DNA of 64,000 bases, from contig NZ_PKRP01000006.1 of assembly GCF_002855515.1 (NCBI RefSeq), positions 310,001-374,000 of the forward strand, in the 5' to 3' direction. Both the position numbers and the translations under genes were made by a program. This DNA is from Rhizobium sp. TH135 (GTDB lineage Bacteria > Pseudomonadota > Alphaproteobacteria > Rhizobiales > Rhizobiaceae). The notes under the pieces were generated by a model that had not been told where the DNA came from, did not search any database, and worked only from the letters and a program-made list of their open reading frames with translations. This document shows positions 7,588-16,504 of the stretch, piece by piece (position 1 is the first letter of the stretch; every line of letters starts with the position of its first letter).

Positions 7588-7723
7588 GAGGTTCGTGGAG
7601 ATTGCAAGGGAGGCAGTAGGTAGCGAGATTGGATTGATTCCCCAGCAGCGTGGGACACCTGCAAATTCTTCGCCCTTCGCGGCGGACGAACTCCAGCTCC
7701 CTACTGGCTACTGCCTACCCCAC

Positions 7724-7927
7724 TCACCCTTCCCGCACCGGCGTATAACCCGCCTCGCGGATCGCCTGCTCGGCCAGCACCGCGTCACCCTCGACAAAGG
7801 CCTTGCGGGCGGCGAGATCGATCGTCACGGCCTTGCCCGGCAGCACATCCGCCAGCGCCTTGACCACGGTCTTTTCGCAATGGCCGCAGGTCATGTCCTC
7901 GATCTTGAAAACCGTCTGTCCGATCAT
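7724..7927 (-). CDS. copZ: Copper chaperone CopZ (HMA domain)
   Basis: A 67-residue single heavy-metal-associated domain. FKIEDMTCGHCEKTV holds the MxCxxC Cu(I)-binding loop. It should deliver cytosolic Cu(I) to the CopA ATPase encoded upstream. It is the last gene of copA-cueR-copZ on the minus strand, 76 bp after cueR, so it is likely co-transcribed from the CueR-controlled promoter upstream of copA. Length and fold are normal for the family. Confidence 0.92.
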   Translation of the reverse strand: MIGQTVFKIEDMTCGHCEKTVVKALADVLPGKAVTIDLAARKAFVEGDAVLAEQAIREAGYTPVREG

Positions 7928-8003
7928 GGTGTTATCCTTCCTCGTCTTGGCCGGCATCTCCGGCCTTGTGATTGTCATTGTCAGCCTTCCCACAGGGGCA
8001 AGG

Positions 8004-8453
8004 TCAATCCCCGCAACAGTCGCCACCCGTCTTCTCGTCGGCGGTCTTTTGCCGCAGCGGCCTGCCTTCGAGATCGGCGAGGATCGGGCAGTTGGGCCGG
8101 TCATTGCCCTGGCAGCGTTCGGCAAGATGGTAGAGCGTGTCGCGCATCGCCTGCATCTCGGCGATCTTCGTCTCCAGCTCCTCGACATGATGAAGCGCGA
8201 GCGCCTTCACCTCGGCACTGGCCCGCGCCTTGTCATCCCAGAGCTTCAGCAGCCGCTCGGTCTCCTCAAGCGAAAAGCCGAGCTTTCGGGACCGCCGCAC
8301 GAAACGCAGCCGATTGACACTGTCGGCGTCATAGACCCGGTAATTCGAGGCCGTCCGCCCCGCCGGTGCAATCAGCCCTATCTCCTCATAGTAACGGATC
8401 ATCTTGGCCGACACGCCCGAGGCATGCGAGGCTTCGCCGATGTTCATCGTCAT
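8004..8453 (-). CDS. cueR: CueR-type copper-responsive MerR-family activator
   Basis: A 149-residue MerR regulator: winged helix at residues 1-70 (MNIGEASHASGVSAKMIRYY), a dimerisation helix, and a metal loop RCQGNDRPNCPI with Cys114 and Cys122, equivalent to the two Cu(I)-binding cysteines of E. coli CueR. The tail ends in GGDCCGD. It should twist a 19-bp-spacer promoter into an active form on Cu(I) binding; precisely such a promoter lies upstream of copA at 11348-11378. The start at 8453 has GGAG eight bases upstream; an in-frame extension to 8534 runs into repeat R4 and is rejected. Confidence 0.92.
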   Translation of the reverse strand: MTMNIGEASHASGVSAKMIRYYEEIGLIAPAGRTASNYRVYDADSVNRLRFVRRSRKLGFSLEETERLLKLWDDKARASAEVKALALHHVEELETKIAEMQAMRDTLYHLAERCQGNDRPNCPILADLEGRPLRQKTADEKTGGDCCGD

Positions 8454-8477
8454 GGTCGTTTCTCCGTGGTTGACCCT

Positions 8478-8674
8478 ACCTCCCCCCATGCGGGGGAGGA
8501 CGGAAAATCGAAGGCTTAGGTGAGCGCAAGCCACCTAAACTTCAGATTTCCCTGGAGAGGGGCAAGGTTCCGCCGGCACCAGCCTCACTGGGCCCCTCTC
8601 TTGCAAAATCTGAGGTTTAGCCCTGACTGGGCTAAGCCCTCGATTCTGCTTTCCCCCCGCAAGGGGGGAGATGG
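8478..8674 (+). repeat. Composite palindromic repeat R4 (modules A then B), overlapping the 3' end of copA
   Basis: Module A lies at 8505-8549 and module B at 8606-8646, flanked by the C- and G-runs CTCCCCCCATGCGGGGGAG and CCCCCCGCAAGGGGGG. The repeat sits between cueR and copA, and the copA reading frame continues through it: the stop codon (8535-8537) is part of module A. Confidence 0.85.
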
Positions 8675-11327
8675 TTTCCGTCACCTTCGCCGTCCTCAAC
8701 CTCAACGCATTGGTCAACACAAACACGCTCGACAGCCCCATGGCCGCCGCGCCCAGCATCGGCGAGAAGGTCACGCCTGACAGCGGATAGAGCAGCCCGG
8801 CCGCGACCGGGATGAGCGCCACATTGTAGCCAAAGGCCCAGAAGAGGTTTTGGCGGATATTGCCCATCACCCGGTCAGACAGCTCGATCGCATGCAGCGC
8901 GCCCATCAGATCGCCGCTGACCAGCACCACATCGGCGCTTTCGATCGCGACATCCGTGCCGGTACCAATCGCAATCCCGACATCGGCAGTAGCGAGCGCC
9001 GGCGCGTCATTGATGCCGTCGCCGACAAAGGCAACCGCCTCACCTTTCGCCTGCAGCGCCTTGATCGCGCTCACCTTTCCCTCCGGCAGCACTTCGGCGA
9101 CAACAGCATCAATCCCGGCCTTTTTCGCCACGGCTTCCGCCGTGCGCCGGTTATCGCCCGTCACCATCATCAGCTTCAGGCCACGGGCCTTCAGCGCCGC
9201 AATTGCCTCTGTACTCGTCGGTTTGATCGGGTCGGCAACCGCAATGGCTGCTGCGAGCTTGCCGTCGATGGCGACATAGAGCGGGCTTGCGCCTTCGTCG
9301 GCGAGACGGGTTACGGCGGCCTGGAGGCTGGCGGCAGAGACAGCACCTCCCCCCTCGTTGGGGAGAGATTCCAGCAGCACCCCTAGCTTCACCATGAAGC
9401 GATCCGCACCCGCAGCAACCCGCCGGCCCTCGACCATTCCGGTGACGCCAAACCCTGCCACGGCCTCGACATTGTCCACGGAAGCCAACGCAATCCCCCG
9501 CGTCTCCGCCGCGCGCACAATCGCATCTGCCAGCGGATGTTCCGAGCGCGCCTCGAGGCTTGCGGTTAGCCTGAGCACCTCGGCCTCGTCAAAGCCCTCT
9601 GCCGTCACGATCTCGCTCACCTCAGGCTTGCCCGCCGTGATCGTTCCGGTCTTGTCCATGACCACCCAGTCGATGGCAGAAAGGCCCTGCAGCGCCTCGC
9701 CTTTGCGGAAGAGCACGCCGAGTTCGGCGGCTCTCCCCGTGCCGACCATGATCGACGTCGGCGTCGCGAGCCCCATGGCACAGGGGCAGGCGATGATGAG
9801 TACGGCGACAGCCGCCACCAGACCATGCGTATAGGCCGGGTCCGGGCCGAGGAGCAGCCAGATCAGGAAGGTCACGACGGCAATGCCGATCACGACAGGC
9901 ACGAACCAGGCCGTCACTTCATCGACCAGCTTCTGGATCGGCAGCTTTGCCCCTTGCGCTTCCTGCACCATCCGGATGATGCGCGACAGCATCATGTCGG
10001 CGCCAACGCCCGTTGCCTCGAAGCGGAAGGAGCCGGAGCCGTTGACCGTACCGCCGATGACGGTGGCACCAACGCCCTTTTCGACCGGGATCGGCTCGCC
10101 CGAGATCATCGCTTCGTCGACGGCGCTTGCGCCATCGATCACCCGGCCATCGACCGGAATGCGCTCGCCGGGCCTGACCACTACGACATCACCGAGTTTC
10201 ACGTCGGAGAGCGCCACGTCGCGCGTCGCGCCGCCGCGCTCGACCCGGGCTGTCTTCGCCTGCAGCCCCGCCAGCTTGCGGATGGCTGCCCCCGTGCGGC
10301 CCTTGGCCCGGGCCTCGAGCAGCCGCCCGAGCAGGATCAGCGAGACGATGACGGTTGCGGCTTCATAATAGACATGCCGCGTATCCACCGGCAGCAGGCC
10401 TGGCGCAAAAGTCGTCACCAGCGAATAAAGATAGGCGGCCCCGGTGCCGATAGCGACCAGCGCGTTCATGTCGGGTGCGAGCCGCAAGAGCGCCGGAATG
10501 CCCTTCACATAAAAGCGCCGGCCGGGACCAACGAGCACCGCCGTCGCCAGTGCAAATTGCAGCAGATACAGCGAGTTGCCGGGGAAAACATCCATCAGGA
10601 CATGATGCAGCGGCGGATAGATATGCGCGCCCATTTCGACGACAAAGAGCGGCAGGGTGAGCACGAAGGCAATCAGGAAATCACGCTTGAGCCCTGATAT
10701 TTCCTTCTCGCGCCGCGCCTCGCGGCCATCGACGGCCGCCCTTGCCGAACCCGCCCGATGGTTCGGCACAGCAGCTGCCGCAACGCCTTTTTTGCCGCCG
10801 TCGTCCGTTGCCCCTTGCAGCGGGTTGAGGTCAGCGGCAGCGGCACCGCCCTCGGAAGAAGCGGTGTCCGCATCGCCCGACAGACGGACGACATAGCCGA
10901 CCTTGGTGACGGCAGCGGCGAGGGCCGGCAGCGCCTGAACGCCGCCCAGCACCTTCACCATCGCCTCGCCTGTCGCCAGATTAACGCTCGCCGTCTCGAC
11001 CGACGGCACGGATTTCAGCGCCTTCTCGACCCTTGAGACGCAAGAGGCACAGGTCATGTCCTCGACCTCGAGCACCAGCGTTTCGGCCTTGGCCTCGTAA
11101 CCGGCCTTGTCGATCGCGGCCAGCAAGGCGCTTGCCGAAAACCCGGCAGCCGTCGTGACGCTCAGCGTCTCGGTCGCAAAATTTACCGTACTTTCGGCGA
11201 CGCCCGGCACGGATGCCGCAGCCTTCTCAACCCGTCGCACACAAGATGCGCAGGTCATGCCCTCGACGGGCAAAAGGATCGTCTGGTTCGTATTCTTGGC
11301 CCCATCGGGCCTGGACTGCATATTCAT
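8535..11327 (-). CDS. copA: Cu(I)-exporting P1B-type ATPase CopA
   Basis: A 930-residue inner-membrane copper pump. Two N-terminal HMA domains each carry MTCASC; then come eight membrane helices with the ion-channel motif [11 protein letters not shown], the phosphorylation site DKTGTIT, the P1B motif SEHPLA and the hinge [11 protein letters not shown]. It exports cytosolic Cu(I) using ATP. The ATG at 11327 is chosen because GGAGGTGA lies five bases upstream; the upstream ATG at 11345 is almost at the predicted transcription start. The last 44 or so residues, after [14 protein letters not shown], are encoded by repeat R4 and are not family sequence. cueR and copZ follow on the same strand. Confidence 0.95.
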   Translation of the reverse strand: MNMQSRPDGAKNTNQTILLPVEGMTCASCVRRVEKAAASVPGVAESTVNFATETLSVTTAAGFSASALLAAIDKAGYEAKAETLVLEVEDMTCASCVSRVEKALKSVPSVETASVNLATGEAMVKVLGGVQALPALAAAVTKVGYVVRLSGDADTASSEGGAAAADLNPLQGATDDGGKKGVAAAAVPNHRAGSARAAVDGREARREKEISGLKRDFLIAFVLTLPLFVVEMGAHIYPPLHHVLMDVFPGNSLYLLQFALATAVLVGPGRRFYVKGIPALLRLAPDMNALVAIGTGAAYLYSLVTTFAPGLLPVDTRHVYYEAATVIVSLILLGRLLEARAKGRTGAAIRKLAGLQAKTARVERGGATRDVALSDVKLGDVVVVRPGERIPVDGRVIDGASAVDEAMISGEPIPVEKGVGATVIGGTVNGSGSFRFEATGVGADMMLSRIIRMVQEAQGAKLPIQKLVDEVTAWFVPVVIGIAVVTFLIWLLLGPDPAYTHGLVAAVAVLIIACPCAMGLATPTSIMVGTGRAAELGVLFRKGEALQGLSAIDWVVMDKTGTITAGKPEVSEIVTAEGFDEAEVLRLTASLEARSEHPLADAIVRAAETRGIALASVDNVEAVAGFGVTGMVEGRRVAAGADRFMVKLGVLLESLPNEGGGAVSAASLQAAVTRLADEGASPLYVAIDGKLAAAIAVADPIKPTSTEAIAALKARGLKLMMVTGDNRRTAEAVAKKAGIDAVVAEVLPEGKVSAIKALQAKGEAVAFVGDGINDAPALATADVGIAIGTGTDVAIESADVVLVSGDLMGALHAIELSDRVMGNIRQNLFWAFGYNVALIPVAAGLLYPLSGVTFSPMLGAAAMGLSSVFVLTNALRLRTAKVTETISPLAGGKQNRGLSPVRAKPQILQERGPVRLVPAEPCPSPGKSEV

Positions 11328-11347
11328 AGCGGTCACCTCCGCCACCT

Positions 11348-11378
11348 TACATGGACCTTCCCATCATGGGAGGGTCAA
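11348..11378 (-). promoter_or_regulatory. CueR-type promoter/operator of copA (19-bp spacer)
   Basis: Read leftward: -35 TTGACC (11378-11373), a 19-bp spacer, and -10 CATGTA (11353-11348). The spacer and its edge hold a dyad with arms GACCTTCCCAT (11354-11364) and ATGGGAGGGTC (11366-11376). An overlong spacer filled by a dyad is the hallmark of MerR/CueR-activated promoters. Transcription would start near 11341, just before the copA Shine-Dalgarno. Confidence 0.88.
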
Positions 11379-11422
11379 GGGGGAGGGTGACGATTTCTTG
11401 CAGGGCACCCTCAAAGGGCGGC

Positions 11423-11453
11423 TTCACCTCCCCTCAAGGGGGAGGTGGGGGCT
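11423..11453. repeat. Short GC-rich palindromic repeat (S family)
   Basis: CACCTCCCCTCAAGGGGGAGGTG-type palindrome in the intergenic region between copA and the lipoprotein gene. The same sequence ends the larger S copies at 20.5, 28.8, 45.5 and 54.0 kb. Confidence 0.7.
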
Positions 11454-11616
11454 CGGGCAGTCGCATGCTTCAGCAATCCTGGATATTGTGGTTAACCGAT
11501 CACTTCACCTCTGCCCTGCCAAGACAGGGCGCGGTTTTCGTCATAGCCTTCCATCCTCAAAACCCTGCAGTTGCGGTCTTCGCGCCAGGCGGAAGACATT
11601 GAGACGGAGATTGCCG

Positions 11617-12405
11617 ATGTCCTTGTTGCGTGCCGCGTTGTCCCCGCTCTTGGTGTTGGCTCCGTGCCGCCGCGCGCTTGCCGCCGCCATGCTGTCGCTG
11701 CTTGCGGCCTGCCAGGCGCCACCCGCACCGCAGATCCACAGCGTTCTCAACCAGTATTCGCTCGCCGAGATCACGGTCGACTATTCGAGGCTGAACCAGC
11801 CGCTCCTGGTGTCGGATCTGGAGGGGGACATCAACCGCTCGGTTTCGTCTTCCGCGGTCGATGGGCTCGGAACGCGGCTCGGGCTGACCAACCAGGCGGC
11901 CAAGCAGGCAGCCATGCAGCAGGCGATTAATGCGCATATTACCCCGCATGTGCGCGACCAGCTAACGCCGCTGTTCAAAGGCACGCGCCCGGCACGCGCC
12001 GAAATCGTCGTCTATTCCGTCTTCCTCCGCAGCCGGCTCAGCCTGCAGCAGCTGACTGGAGCGGAAGTCACGATCGACGGGGTCCGGCGGCCGAACGGGC
12101 CGCAGCTGGTTGCGGGGCTTCGCATCTATGACCTGCAGACCGGCGAGCCCCTGCAGGAGATCCCGCCGATCACCAAGACCGATGACGGCTCGATCACGGT
12201 CGCCAGCAGCGGTCCCAAGGCGCCCGAATACGGCACCTCGCCCCGGCTCAACAAGCTCTCCTTCGACTTTGCCCGCGAGGCGGCCTACGCGCTTTCGAAC
12301 GCGCCCTCTGCAGCCGGTTTCGGCCCCGGCTCTGGCACCGGCCTGGGCCTTGCCCCTGGTGGGAGCGACGTGAAGACACTGTGGTCGATGCAGAAGGTGG
12401 AGTGA
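11617..12405 (+). CDS. Putative lipoprotein of unknown function
   Basis: A 262-residue exported protein. The N-terminus is basic then hydrophobic and ends in a lipobox-like LLAAC, so Cys modification and membrane anchoring are likely. The mature part has repeated segments with basic arms and beta-rich stretches (RAEIVVYSVFLRSRLSLQQL; LVAGLRIYDLQTGEPLQEI) and a Gly-rich tail. GGAGA six bases before the ATG at 11617 defines the start; the frame is open further upstream through a repeat, which is not coding-like. I do not recognise the family. It is a single gene, with no evident operon partner. Confidence 0.75.
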   Translation: MSLLRAALSPLLVLAPCRRALAAAMLSLLAACQAPPAPQIHSVLNQYSLAEITVDYSRLNQPLLVSDLEGDINRSVSSSAVDGLGTRLGLTNQAAKQAAMQQAINAHITPHVRDQLTPLFKGTRPARAEIVVYSVFLRSRLSLQQLTGAEVTIDGVRRPNGPQLVAGLRIYDLQTGEPLQEIPPITKTDDGSITVASSGPKAPEYGTSPRLNKLSFDFAREAAYALSNAPSAAGFGPGSGTGLGLAPGGSDVKTLWSMQKVE

Positions 12406-12549
12406 AATGAGCCGGGAAATGAGGCTGATGGCGGTGAGCATGATCTCGTCGGTCGAATGGTGCTGCCGGATGCGTGGATGCGGCCGGAGTTGTGGGGGTG
12501 ATAGGGGCAGGTGCCTGAGGCACAGGTCAAACACAAAGGCGTTCATGCC

Positions 12550-12582
12550 TTGCCGCCAGGCTCGAAATTCGTTACATGTAAC
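12550..12582 (+). promoter_or_regulatory. Promoter and palindromic operator of MazEF-like module 1
   Basis: TTGCCG (12550-12555), a 17-bp spacer and TACATG (12573-12578) form a plausible promoter. The -10 lies inside the perfect palindrome GTTACATGTAAC (12571-12582; 14 bp with flanks), ending 21 bp before the antitoxin ATG. The identical palindrome precedes module 2 at 58405-58416. Confidence 0.65.
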
Positions 12583-12603
12583 GGAAGCTCAGGGAGATAC
12601 ATC

Positions 12604-12837
12604 ATGGCTGCATCTGTCAGCAGGCGCGTGCAGAAGAGGCGTGAGAGCCTGCGGGCGCAGGGGTTGCGTCCCGTCCAGATCTGGCTACCAGACACACGGA
12701 GTTCCGGATTTGCGGAGGAATGTGCGCGACAGGCGAAGCTGACAGCTGAGATGGACGCGGCGGATGGAGATCTGAACGCCTTCCTCGATGAGGCCCTGGC
12801 GGATCTTGGTGAAACTGCACAAGAGCCGCATGCGTGA
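12604..12837 (+). CDS. MazE-like antitoxin (DUF3018 type), module 1
   Basis: A 77-residue protein. The N-terminal half (RRESLRAQGLRPVQIWLPD) matches DUF3018, the DNA-binding part of a MazE-like antitoxin family, followed by an acidic toxin-binding tail. GGGAG seven bases before the ATG at 12604 sets the start. It overlaps the toxin gene by four bases (ATGA), the usual translational coupling. It should neutralise the adjacent MazF and, by analogy, repress its own promoter through the palindrome at 12571-12582. Clearly paralogous to the antitoxin at 58437-58661, sharing LRAQGLRP and QIW. Confidence 0.85.
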   Translation: MAASVSRRVQKRRESLRAQGLRPVQIWLPDTRSSGFAEECARQAKLTAEMDAADGDLNAFLDEALADLGETAQEPHA

Positions 12838-13157
12838 GACGCGGAGATCTGGCCACTGTCGCGATGTCCGGCGACTTCGGCAAGCCGCGTCCGGCGCTCA
12901 TTATCCAGAGCGACAGGTTTGCCGACACTGGGACGGTCACAGTGCTTCTCGTCACGAGCACAGACGTTGAAGCGCCCCTCCTCCGCGTGCTGGTTCAGCC
13001 TGACGCGGAGAATGGCCTCATTCAGCCGTCCTGGGTTATGATCGATAAGGCCATGTCAGTGAAACGTGAGCGTATAGGGCGGGTTATCGGTCGGGTCCGA
13101 GACGAGACAATGCAGACGGTGACGCGAAATCTCGCCGTGTTTCTGGGAATGGGATAA
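12834..13157 (+). CDS. MazF/PemK-family endoribonuclease toxin, module 1
   Basis: A 107-residue MazF-fold protein: MRRGDLATV at the start, KPRPALIIQSD as the conserved strand-loop with the catalytic Arg, then VTSTDVEAPLLRV and IDKAMSVKRERIGRVIGR near the end. MazF toxins cleave single-stranded mRNA at short motifs when released from the antitoxin. Its start overlaps the antitoxin stop. Length and motif spacing match the second module at 58.7 kb, although the two toxins have diverged, which could mean different cleavage specificity. Confidence 0.9.
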   Translation: MRRGDLATVAMSGDFGKPRPALIIQSDRFADTGTVTVLLVTSTDVEAPLLRVLVQPDAENGLIQPSWVMIDKAMSVKRERIGRVIGRVRDETMQTVTRNLAVFLGMG

Positions 13158-13191
13158 CCGGAAAAGGTTTCCTCTCAGCGATCGACCATCC

Positions 13192-13668
13192 CTACCGCCG
13201 CTCCTCACCCACATGCATGGGCCAGTCCACCACGTAATTCTCGAGATCTTCGACATCGAGGCCCTCTTCGGAAATCGTGCGGCCGCGGGCGGAGATGCCG
13301 GCCTGATGCACGGTTTCGGGGTCGCCCGAGACCAGCGGGTGCCACCAGTAGAGGTCGAGGCCTTCGTCGATCAGGCGGTAGCCGCAGGTCGGCGGAAGCC
13401 ACTGGATTTCGCGCAGGCCCTGCAGTGTCAGTTGGATGCAGTCGGGCACGGTGGCCTGGCGGTTTTCGTAGTCGGAGCAACGACAGCTGTCGCCGTCGAG
13501 CAGGCGACAGGCAACCGAGGTGAAGACGACCTCGCCGGTGTCCCAGTCCTCCAGCTTGTTGAGACAACAGAGGCCGCAGCCGTCGCAGAGGCTCTCCCAT
13601 TCGGCATTGCTCATCTCGGCGAGCGTCTTGGTTTTCCAGAAGGGTTGTTCGGTCATCGGCTCGTTCAA
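13192..13668 (-). CDS. UPF0260/YcgN-family Cys-cluster protein
   Basis: A 158-residue cytoplasmic protein with [14 protein letters not shown] near residue 29, CRCSDYENR and PDCIQL further on, and PPTCGYRL; these regularly spaced cysteines define the YcgN/UPF0260 family and probably bind a metal or iron-sulfur cluster. The WWHPLVSGD segment is also conserved. The biochemical role is unknown. It converges with mazF module 1 and is divergent from the PBP gene. ATG 13656 is an alternative start. Confidence 0.88.
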   Translation of the reverse strand: MNEPMTEQPFWKTKTLAEMSNAEWESLCDGCGLCCLNKLEDWDTGEVVFTSVACRLLDGDSCRCSDYENRQATVPDCIQLTLQGLREIQWLPPTCGYRLIDEGLDLYWWHPLVSGDPETVHQAGISARGRTISEEGLDVEDLENYVVDWPMHVGEERR

Positions 13669-13936
13669 CTGACTGTCGTTTCCAGGGGCATTGGCGCTTT
13701 ATGATCACAGCCCCGGCGGTTGCCCGCTTCGGGCCGGTGGCAGGGGTGCAACGCTTGTCGTCAAAAGCGCGCCCTCACCTCGACCGGGTTCACCATGGCC
13801 CGTGAAACCGCTTGTTCTTTGGCGGCAAATCGCCCATCACTCATGGAAGACGACATGCCCCTTGATCCCCTGGGTCCTGATCCCAATCGGCGGGCGCGTC
13901 AAGGGAGCGGACAACAAGTTTTCGGGAAAAGCCACG

Positions 13937-16192
13937 GTGGCCGATAGCGACAAGCCTGACGATCTGGACCCGGTTGAGCGCCTGGGCGCTGCCGACGGAG
14001 ACGATCGGCTAACCTCCGCGCGGCCCGAGGCAAAGGCCCAAAAGCCGCAGAAACTGAAGCGCCACGTCTTCCTCAAGATCGACAGCTGGCTCGATTCAAC
14101 CCTGTGGAACGCCGGCTATGATCTGGCTGAGACCTGGGAGGAGATCAGCATCTTCTTCCGCCGCTTCCGTGTGCGGGGGCTGAAGAAGCTTGGCTTCGAG
14201 ATTGCCGGCGAAGCCATGACGCTCGGTACCGCCGGTATGGTCGTTTTGCTGGCGCTTGCCCAGCCGGCCTTCGAGGAGACGAAGAAAGACTGGCGCAACC
14301 ACGACAATTTCGCCGTCACTTTCCTTGATCGCTACGGCAATACGATCGGGCATCGCGGCATCATTCACGAGAATTCCGTGCCGGTCGACGAGCTGCCGGA
14401 CCATCTGGTCAAAGCCGTGCTGGCGACCGAAGACCGCCGTTTCTTCGAGCATTTCGGCATCGATTTCTTCGGCCTTGCGCGCGCCATGAGCGAGAATGCC
14501 AAGGCCGGCGAAGTGGTCCAGGGCGGTTCGACGCTGACGCAGCAGCTGGCGAAGAACCTCTTCCTCACCAATGAGCGGTCGATCGAGCGCAAGATCAAGG
14601 AAGCTTATTTGGCGCTCTGGCTCGAGGCGAACCTCTCGAAGAAAGAGATCCTGTCGCTCTATCTCGACCGCGCCTATATGGGCGGCGGCACGTTTGGCGC
14701 GGCCGCGGCCTCGCAATTCTATTTCGGCAAGAACATCACCGAGGTGACGCTGGCGGAAGCGGCCATGCTCGCCGGCCTCTTCAAGGCGCCGGCAAAATAT
14801 GCGCCGCATGTCAACCTGCCGGCAGCGCGCGCGCGCGCCAATGACGTTCTGACCAACATGGTGCAGAGCGGGCTGATGACCGAGGGCCAGGTGGTCGCGG
14901 CGCGGCGCAACCCGGCCTCCGTCATCGACCGCGACGAAAAGGAAGCGCCCGATTTCTTCCTCGACTGGGCGTTTGAGGAAGTGCAGCGGATTGCCGCCCG
15001 CTTCAAGGATCACACGCTCGTCGTGCGCACCACGATCGATCTTGGCCTGCAGCAGGCAGCGGAAGAGGCGGTTGCCTCGTCGCTGCGCGAATATGGCGAG
15101 AGCTACAATGTCCGCCAGGGCGCGCTTGTGATGATCGAAGGCGGCGGCGCAGTCCGGGCCATGGTCGGCGGACGGGACTATGGCGAAAGCCAGTTCAACC
15201 GCGCCACACGGGCGCTGCGCCAGCCGGGCTCGTCCTTCAAGATGTACACCTACGCGCTTGCCATGGAGAACGGCTATACGCCCGAGACTGTCGTGACCGA
15301 CGGCCCCGTCTCCTGGGGCAACTGGAGCCCGCAGAATTACGGCCGCAGCTATTCCGGCCGGGTGACCATGGAAACGGCGCTGGCGAAATCGATCAACACG
15401 ATCCCGGTGCGGCTCGCCAAGGAAAAGTTCGGCATCGACGCCATCATCCAGACCACCAAGGCCATGGGTGTGGAGACGCCGATCAAGAAGGATGTGACCA
15501 TTCCGCTCGGCACCGCCGAAGTGACCGTCATGGACCAGGCAACCGCCTATGCGGTGCTGCCGGCCGGCGGCAAGGCCTCGCGCCGGCACGGCATTGCCCA
15601 GATCAGCAATTATGCCGGCGAGGTGCTCTATGAATTCGAGCGCGACGCACCGGTGGCCGAGCAGATCCTGACCGAGCAAGCCGCGCTCTACATGAACCAG
15701 ATGATGACCAAGATCCCCTATATCGGCACGGCGCGGCGCGCCGCTGTCGACGGGGTCTTGACCGCCGGCAAGACCGGTACGACGCAGGCTTACCGCGACG
15801 CCTGGTTCGTCGGCTATACCGGCAACTACACGGCCGCCGTCTGGTTCGGTAATGACGACTATACCTCGACCAACAACATGACCGGTGGCTCGCTGCCGGC
15901 GATGACGTTCAAGAAGCTGATGGATTACGCCCATCAGGGCATCGACCTGAAGCCGATTTTCGGCATCGACCAGCCCATGCCGGAACGGGAAGAAAAGCCT
16001 GAAGTGGCCGACGCCGCCAATCCGGATGCGCTGCCGCCGATGGTGCGCCCGCGCTCGCTTTCGGCGCAATCGACACGGCTGATCCGCGACATGGCTGCAC
16101 GGCTGAAGGCAGCGGAGGCGCTTGCCGCACCCGCCGCCGGCACCGCCCAGGCGGCCGTCGAGCCGCAAACGACCGGCGCAACCACACGTTAA
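13937..16192 (+). CDS. Class A penicillin-binding protein (PBP1A-like)
   Basis: A bifunctional peptidoglycan synthase of about 751 residues. One membrane segment (near AGMVVLLALAQPAF) is followed by the GT51 glycosyltransferase domain with catalytic Glu165 in ATEDRRFFEH and QGGSTLTQQLAKN, then the transpeptidase domain with SSFK (Ser432), the SxN motif KSIN and KTGTT. It polymerises and crosslinks peptidoglycan in the periplasm. No OB-fold insertion of the E. coli PBP1a kind is seen. The start is uncertain: GTG 13937 begins a plausible acidic cytoplasmic tail, while the only upstream ATG (13691) adds a stretch that does not look like protein. Confidence 0.9.
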   Translation: MADSDKPDDLDPVERLGAADGDDRLTSARPEAKAQKPQKLKRHVFLKIDSWLDSTLWNAGYDLAETWEEISIFFRRFRVRGLKKLGFEIAGEAMTLGTAGMVVLLALAQPAFEETKKDWRNHDNFAVTFLDRYGNTIGHRGIIHENSVPVDELPDHLVKAVLATEDRRFFEHFGIDFFGLARAMSENAKAGEVVQGGSTLTQQLAKNLFLTNERSIERKIKEAYLALWLEANLSKKEILSLYLDRAYMGGGTFGAAAASQFYFGKNITEVTLAEAAMLAGLFKAPAKYAPHVNLPAARARANDVLTNMVQSGLMTEGQVVAARRNPASVIDRDEKEAPDFFLDWAFEEVQRIAARFKDHTLVVRTTIDLGLQQAAEEAVASSLREYGESYNVRQGALVMIEGGGAVRAMVGGRDYGESQFNRATRALRQPGSSFKMYTYALAMENGYTPETVVTDGPVSWGNWSPQNYGRSYSGRVTMETALAKSINTIPVRLAKEKFGIDAIIQTTKAMGVETPIKKDVTIPLGTAEVTVMDQATAYAVLPAGGKASRRHGIAQISNYAGEVLYEFERDAPVAEQILTEQAALYMNQMMTKIPYIGTARRAAVDGVLTAGKTGTTQAYRDAWFVGYTGNYTAAVWFGNDDYTSTNNMTGGSLPAMTFKKLMDYAHQGIDLKPIFGIDQPMPEREEKPEVADAANPDALPPMVRPRSLSAQSTRLIRDMAARLKAAEALAAPAAGTAQAAVEPQTTGATTR

Positions 16193-16504
16193 GACAATTG
16201 CAGGTTTACGGGTGGGTAACGAGCCCGCCCCTGATCTGCGACGTCGACAGGTCTGATTCGGCTGTCCTTGCGCCCGTTACCGCCCGCCAAAGCCGCCGGA
16301 CACCCAATACCATCCTGAATTGAAACAGCTTTGCGCGGCGACCGCGCAGATCAGCGCGCAGATTTACGTTTCATTCACCATAGGCTCTTTGTTCATCCAT
16401 GATTTCTCGTATTGGCACAGGGCCTTCACCCCAAATTAAGGGGGCCGCCCCTAGCTTGGCCTCGTTTTCGAATGACCCATATTTCAATCGGTGATTGGAC
16501 ATCC
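16193..16504. other. 312-bp intergenic region, no gene seen
   Basis: Between the PBP and GGDEF genes. A weak GGGTGGG/CCCGCCC hairpin near 16210-16231 may end the PBP transcript; the AT-richer stretch at 16360-16400 probably holds the promoter of the GGDEF gene. No convincing box or RNA structure. Confidence 0.5.

Noticed and set aside
13691..13936. Upstream ATG extension of the PBP gene by 82 codons
   Set aside because: The translated extension is Pro/Gly/Trp-rich and unlike PBP N-termini; a start nearer the acidic cytoplasmic tail is more plausible.
14096..16168. 690-codon leftward frame opposite the PBP gene
   Set aside because: Shadow frame produced by high GC; the forward strand has complete GT51 and transpeptidase motifs.
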